DNA from: Burkholderiales bacterium
GTDB lineage: Bacteria > Pseudomonadota > Gammaproteobacteria > Burkholderiales > SG8-39
DNA: 64,000 nt
Reading direction: 5' to 3'
Assembly: GCA_027493935.1 (NCBI GenBank)
Contig: JAOSJV010000010.1
Coordinates: 673,930-737,929, forward strand
Below the pieces are notes generated by a model. It saw nothing but the letters and a program-made list of their open reading frames with translations, had not been told where the DNA came from and did not search any database. Positions 59,686-64,000 of the stretch are shown here, one piece after another. A program made the translations under genes and the position numbers. How positions within the stretch are numbered: the stretch's first letter is position 1; every line of letters starts with the position of its first letter.

Positions 59686-60521
59686 TCCACACGGTCGGCA
59701 TCGACATCGGCTCGGGCGCCGTCAAGACGGTGCTCTTCAGGAACGACGGCGGCCGCCACGAGTGGCTGGCCAAGCGCGTCGAGCGGATCCGGCGGCGCGA
59801 CCCGATGGAGCTCGCGCAGCAGGGCCTGGACGAGGTGCTTGCCGACGCGAAGCTCGCCGCGAACGACGTCGCCTACATCGCCACCACCGGCGAGGGCGAG
59901 AACGTCAAGTTCGCGACCGGGCACTTCTATTCGATGACCACGCATGGCCGCGGCGGCGTCTTCCTCGACCCCGAAGCGCGCGCGGTGATGGACATCGGCG
60001 CGCTGAACGGTCGCGCGATCCGCGTGGACGAGCGCGGCAAGGTGCTCGGCTACAAGATGACGAGCCAGTGCGCCTCCGGCTCCGGGCAGTTCCTGGAGAA
60101 CATCGCCCGCTATCTCGGCGTGGCGGTCGAGGAGATCGGGCCGCTCTCGCAGAGCGCGCAAGACCCCGAGAAGGTCAGCTCGATCTGCGCGGTGCTCGCT
60201 GAGACCGACGTGATCAACATGGTCTCGCGCGGCATCCCGACGCCCGACATCCTCAAGGGCATCCACCTCTCGATGGCCTCGCGCGTGGTGAAGCTCCTGA
60301 AGGCCACCGGCATCACCAGCGGCAAGGTGCTGCTCACCGGCGGCCTGGCGCTCGACACCGGGTTGCTCGCCGCGATCCAGGAGGAGATGGTGAGCCAGAA
60401 GGTGACGCTGGATGCGGTGAACCATCCGGATTCGATCTACGCTGGGGCGATCGGCGCCGCGCTCTGGGGCGCGTTCCGCCACGAGCGTCTGCAGGACCTG
60501 CAGACGCGCGCCGCGGCCTGA
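59682..60521 (+). CDS. bcrD: Benzoyl-CoA reductase subunit D (ATPase/electron activator)
   Basis: This is the short ASKHA subunit (279 residues) that pairs with BcrA. It has [31 protein letters not shown], and cluster ligands in [15 protein letters not shown] and [12 protein letters not shown]. With bcrC, B and A it completes a Thauera-type class I reductase in the standard C-B-A-D order. The ferredoxin gene follows by 21 bases. Confidence 0.97.
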   Translation: MIHTVGIDIGSGAVKTVLFRNDGGRHEWLAKRVERIRRRDPMELAQQGLDEVLADAKLAANDVAYIATTGEGENVKFATGHFYSMTTHGRGGVFLDPEARAVMDIGALNGRAIRVDERGKVLGYKMTSQCASGSGQFLENIARYLGVAVEEIGPLSQSAQDPEKVSSICAVLAETDVINMVSRGIPTPDILKGIHLSMASRVVKLLKATGITSGKVLLTGGLALDTGLLAAIQEEMVSQKVTLDAVNHPDSIYAGAIGAALWGAFRHERLQDLQTRAAA

Positions 60522-60542
60522 CCAAGACGCAAGGAGACCGAC

Positions 60543-60785
60543 ATGGCCTTGATGATCACCACCGACTGCACGTCGTGCGACGCGTGCCCGTCGGTGTGCC
60601 CGAACGAGGCGATCACGCCGGGCAGCCCCTACGTGATCGACCCCATGAAGTGCACCGAGTGCGTCGGCGCGCACGACGAGCCGCAGTGCCGGCTCGTGTG
60701 CCCGGCCGACTGCATCCCGCAGAACCCCGATTTCGTCGAGACGCCCGAGCAGCTGCAAGCGAAGTACGAAACGCTGCACGGCTGA
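60543..60785 (+). CDS. fdx: 2[4Fe-4S] ferredoxin, electron donor to benzoyl-CoA reductase
   Basis: The 80-residue protein has two clusters: CTSCDACPSVCPNEAI, and the longer-spaced CTECVGAHDEPQCRLVCPADC that typifies Allochromatium-type ferredoxins. The C-terminal extension (PEQLQAKYETLHG) is also of that type. It carries electrons from KorAB (and possibly the IORs) to BcrAD. An AAGGAG site precedes the ATG. It is the last gene of the had-bcr operon. Confidence 0.96.
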   Translation: MALMITTDCTSCDACPSVCPNEAITPGSPYVIDPMKCTECVGAHDEPQCRLVCPADCIPQNPDFVETPEQLQAKYETLHG

Positions 60786-60917
60786 GGGACGCGTGGGCGC
60801 TGGGGCTTTCAGCGATCGGGAGACGCGGCGCGCGGCCCAATCGCGATCGTGGCCACGATGATACCCATCACCGCTGTTTGGGACGCCGCCGAGCTTACTC
60901 CGCCGTGAGCCAGGCTT

Positions 60918-62858
60918 CTATTCAGGGGACACTTCGTCCGGCCGCACGCGCGGTACCGTGCGGGAGCGACCGGCGCGATCGAGCGCGAGGCTCATCAGCC
61001 CCAGGATCAGCCCCACGCCCAGTGACCACAGCGCCGGAACGATGAAGCACAGCCCGGCGCCGGCGAGCAGCAGCCGCGACGGAAGCGACCGCCCGTAGCC
61101 GCGGCTGCCCTCGACCGCGAGCGCCAGCAATACGACGCCGACGGCCGCGGAGCCGAAGTCGACGGCGACCTCCCAGCCTGGACCGACCATCAGCAGCCCC
61201 TGACCGTAGACGAAGGCGAACGGGACGATGAAGGCAGCCAAGGCGAAACGCACCGCCATCGCGGCGATGGCGAAAGGATTGGCGTTGGCAATCGGTGCTG
61301 CGGCGTAGGCTGCGACCGCAACCGGCGGAGTCAGCGCCGACATTGAGGCGAAGTACAGCAGGAACATGTGCGCCGGCAATGTCGGCACGCCCACCTGCGC
61401 GAGGAGCGGACCGAGCATCACGGCAGCCAGGATATACGCGCTGGGCGTCGGCATCCCCATGCCGAGTACGATGGTCACCAGGGCGGCGGCGGCCAGCGTG
61501 CCGAACACGCCCGAGCCGGTGAGGGCAGCGACCAGCATCGAGAACTTGGGCGCCAACCCGGTCATCGTGATCCCGGCGATCACCAACCCCGCCGCGGCGC
61601 AGGCGCCGGCGACGGGCAGCACTCTCAGGGTGGTTTCGGCGAGCGCGCGCGCCACCGCCATGACGCCGATGCGCATACGCCGGTTGAACGTGGCCGCGAC
61701 TAGTAGGGTCGCCGAGGCGGCGAGCGCGGCGTAGGTTGGCGTGTACCCGGCCATCAGCGTCCAGACTAGGGCGGCGATCGGGATCAGGAACGGCCACCCC
61801 CAGGACATCGTGCTTGCCAAACTCGGCAACTCGCTACGGGAGAAGCCCTTGGCGCGCGTATTGATCGAATGAAAATGGACCTGCGCGTATATCGCCACGT
61901 AGTAGAGAAGCGCCGGGAGTACCGCGGCCACGGCGATCTCTCGGTACTCGATGCCGGTGTACTCGGCCATAAGGAACGCCGCCGAACCCATCACCGGTGG
62001 CAGGATGCTGCCGCCAGTGGAGGCAGCGACCTCGATCGCCGCCGCAACCGTCGGGCGGTAGCCAAGGCGCTTCATGATCGGGATGGTGATCGACCCGGTG
62101 GTCACGACGTCGGAGGTCGGGCTGCCAGACACCGTGCCATACAGGCCCGACGAAACCACCGCCACCTTGGCAGGACCGCCGACCCGGCCGCCGGTGAGCG
62201 CCGCCGCGAGATCGTAGAAGAAATCGCCGCCGCGGGTGGCATGCAGGAGGCCGCCGAACATCACGAACAGGAAGGCGTACGTGGCGACGACGCGCAGCGG
62301 CAGGCCCATGATGCCGTCGGTCGTGAAGACCGCCAGATCTAGGAAGTAGGCGTAGTCGATCTGGCCGTGGCCCAGGCTGCCGCCGACCAGGTGCCCGTAG
62401 AGGTTGTAGAGGATGAAGAGCAGCACGATGAGCGACAGCGCCAGCCCGGTGGAGCGCCGTGTCAGCTCGAGCGTCAGCACCAGCATCGCCGTGCCGATCA
62501 CGAAGTCGGCTGGCGTGAGCGCGTTCAGCAATGCGATTCGCGTCGTCACGTACTCGCTGTAGGCGACGAAATAGACCAACACGATCGCGGACACCGCGCT
62601 CAGCACCCAGTCGAACGCCGCAGGCCGGCGGGGATCGGCGCGCTCCGACGCCCCGACCATCAGGAACCCGGGCACCATGCACGCGCAGATGAAGACCGCC
62701 GTCATCAACCATGGCGCCAGCGACAGGTAGGCAGCCGCGGCGATCGTGAACACTGCGACTCCGAAGGCCCAGACGTGAATCATCCTGCCGAGTAGGCCGC
62801 CGGGCGCGCGCCGGACCCCCACCGAGAACAGGGTGGCTGGACTGAACCAGGCTGCCAT
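60918..62858 (-). CDS. TRAP transporter fused permease (TAXI type)
   Basis: The 646-residue inner-membrane protein carries the small and large TRAP permease parts in one chain, with about 16-18 hydrophobic segments. The family pattern is clear: SGSPTSDVVTTGSITIPIMK, STGGSILPPVMGSAAFLMAE, GMGMPTPSAYILAAVMLGP and ALTPPVAVAAYAAAP. The ATG at 62858 (MAAWFSPATLF) removes a non-conserved leader. It works with the TAXI receptor 56 bases upstream. Convergent with fdx, it may import an aromatic acid, but this is inferred only from position. Confidence 0.93.
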   Translation of the reverse strand: MAAWFSPATLFSVGVRRAPGGLLGRMIHVWAFGVAVFTIAAAAYLSLAPWLMTAVFICACMVPGFLMVGASERADPRRPAAFDWVLSAVSAIVLVYFVAYSEYVTTRIALLNALTPADFVIGTAMLVLTLELTRRSTGLALSLIVLLFILYNLYGHLVGGSLGHGQIDYAYFLDLAVFTTDGIMGLPLRVVATYAFLFVMFGGLLHATRGGDFFYDLAAALTGGRVGGPAKVAVVSSGLYGTVSGSPTSDVVTTGSITIPIMKRLGYRPTVAAAIEVAASTGGSILPPVMGSAAFLMAEYTGIEYREIAVAAVLPALLYYVAIYAQVHFHSINTRAKGFSRSELPSLASTMSWGWPFLIPIAALVWTLMAGYTPTYAALAASATLLVAATFNRRMRIGVMAVARALAETTLRVLPVAGACAAAGLVIAGITMTGLAPKFSMLVAALTGSGVFGTLAAAALVTIVLGMGMPTPSAYILAAVMLGPLLAQVGVPTLPAHMFLLYFASMSALTPPVAVAAYAAAPIANANPFAIAAMAVRFALAAFIVPFAFVYGQGLLMVGPGWEVAVDFGSAAVGVVLLALAVEGSRGYGRSLPSRLLLAGAGLCFIVPALWSLGVGLILGLMSLALDRAGRSRTVPRVRPDEVSPE

Positions 62859-62914
62859 GCGCGGGAGGCGGGCTCGGGCGCGGCCGGGAGTCCGGTGGCG
62901 CCCGCGATCGATGT

Positions 62915-63920
62915 CTACTTCACCAGTCCGGCTTCGCGGTAATACTTGAGCGCCCCAGGGTGGAACGGCGCCGCACCGGGCTTGACCATCATGGCGGGCG
63001 TGATCGACTTCAGCGCCTTGTGGCCCGAGTGAAAGTTCTCGACCTTCTCCACGAGCGCCTTGGCGAGGCGGTAGGCGGTGTCCTCGGGCATCGACGCCTT
63101 GACGATCACCACCCCGCCGACGCACACGGTCTCGACCGGATGAGTGTTCCATTCATATTCGCCCGGCTTGACCCCGCAGACCTCGCCGAAGTTATTCGCC
63201 GCCACTTTCTCGGCCACTGGCCGCGGCACGCTGAGCAGCATCGGAGTGAAGGAGCGTGCCATCTCGCGAATGCCGGCGTGGTTGAATGCGTATCCGGCGA
63301 ACGCCAAGTCGATACGGCGGTCCTGCATCAGGCTGGTCATCTCTGCGGTGGCGGCGCGCACCAGGGAGCCGCCGTTCGCCTTGATCGCCATCTCGGTCAG
63401 ACCAACGCCTTGCAGGATCTCGAGGGCGACGTCGCCGTCCATGTTGCCGGGGCGGTTGACCGCAACACGGACCGGTATCCGCTTCGCGACGATGTCGGCG
63501 AACCCGGTGATGCCGTGCTTTTCGGCGAAGGCCCTGTCGAGCACCGCCTGGAACATCTGGAAGCGCGTGCTGCCGCTGTCGTAGACGCGCGCCAGGGTGC
63601 GCAGCGAATCGAGCGGATTGCCCTTGAACGGCCCGGCCCCGGTCACCGCAGCGTTCAGCTCCATGTCCGCGGCGATGCCGAGCGGCACGCGGCCATCGGA
63701 AATCAACTTGGCATTGGCGAGGCCGCCCGAACTCGTCTGGTAGGTGATCGTCGACCCCGGATAGGCCGCCGCCACCGCCGCGCCAATGCCGACGCCGAGC
63801 GAGGACCACAAGCCTGCGGGGGCTCGCCCCGACGAGGGTCATGTTGATAGGCTGTGCCGTGGCGGGCAAGGATGCAAGGGCGCAGAGTCCCGTAACCAGA
63901 ACCACCAATGTCTTGTACAT
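62915..63920 (-). CDS. TAXI-family TRAP substrate-binding protein (one frameshift)
   Basis: This periplasmic receptor has a signal peptide (MYKTLVVLVTGLCALASLPATA). The binding-domain motifs are VGASPAGLWSSLG, SSGGLANAKLISDG and a C-terminal HPGALKYYREAG. One extra base in GGGGG 63818-63822 splits the N-terminus from the rest; correction gives 334 residues. The ATG at 63920 follows GGAGGAAG. It is the first gene of the two-gene TAXI-TRAP operon. Confidence 0.88.
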
Positions 63921-64000
63921 CTCTTCCTCCTCCCTCGGTGACGTGGAGTTCCACTAATGCGAAGTCCGCTCAGCCCCCCCGCGGAACAGCGGAATGGATT

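Overview
The window comes from a very GC-rich Gram-negative bacterium, most likely a denitrifying betaproteobacterium of the Thauera/Azoarcus/Sterolibacterium type. The reasons are a cytochrome cd1 (nirS) denitrification cluster, a complete Thauera-type class I (ATP-dependent) benzoyl-CoA reductase operon with its ferredoxin and 2-oxoglutarate:ferredoxin oxidoreductase, TRAP transporters, and Fnr/Dnr-type TTGAC-N4-GTCAA boxes in front of the nir genes. No tRNA, rRNA, CRISPR array or transposase gene was seen.

Layout. (1) 1-10286: nitrite reductase and heme d1 region, nirS-nirC-nirF-nirDL-nirG-nirH-nirJ-(partial exported protein) on the minus strand, a NosR/NirI-like membrane flavo-FeS protein, and divergent nirE. 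(2) 10794-15256: housekeeping genes (dusA, a methyltransferase, a B12-binding radical SAM protein, folE). (3) 34855-15273, minus strand: a catabolic cluster led by a GntR regulator, with thiolase, acyl-CoA ligase, HyuA/HyuB pair, acyl-CoA dehydrogenase, B12-dependent acyl-CoA mutase (two subunits), three-subunit molybdenum hydroxylase, class III CoA-transferase and a fused indolepyruvate-type ferredoxin oxidoreductase (IOR). Its substrate is unknown. (4) 35035-38911, minus: DctP-DctQ-DctM TRAP transporter and a quinone-oxidoreductase-like enzyme. (5) 39074-48220, plus: a second IOR, FAD-linked 2-hydroxyacid oxidase, D-2-hydroxyacid dehydrogenase, opine-type dehydrogenase, 3-hydroxyacyl-CoA dehydrogenase, and an MBL-rhodanese fusion. 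(6) 48422-60785: korA-korB-ferritin-like-DUF364 on the minus strand, divergent from had-oah-dch-bcrCBAD-fdx, which together dearomatise benzoyl-CoA and carry the product to ring cleavage. (7) 60918-63920, minus: a TAXI-type TRAP transporter (fused permease and binding protein).

How it fits together: nitrite respiration supplies the electron sink. Aromatic and 2-oxo acids are imported by TRAP systems and turned into CoA thioesters by the ligase, the CoA-transferase or the IORs. KorAB (and possibly the IORs) reduce ferredoxin, which feeds benzoyl-CoA reductase.

Two features dominate the fine structure. First, at least 16 single-base indels, nearly all in short C/G homopolymers, break about a dozen genes. 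In every case one base restores a full-length protein, so they look like sequence errors rather than decay. Second, intergenic spaces carry three repeat families: a TA-flanked MITE-like palindromic element (one copy inserted in frame inside the nirF signal peptide), a longer palindrome with TTTTCCCCTCCT ends, and degenerate heptanucleotide arrays at operon junctions.
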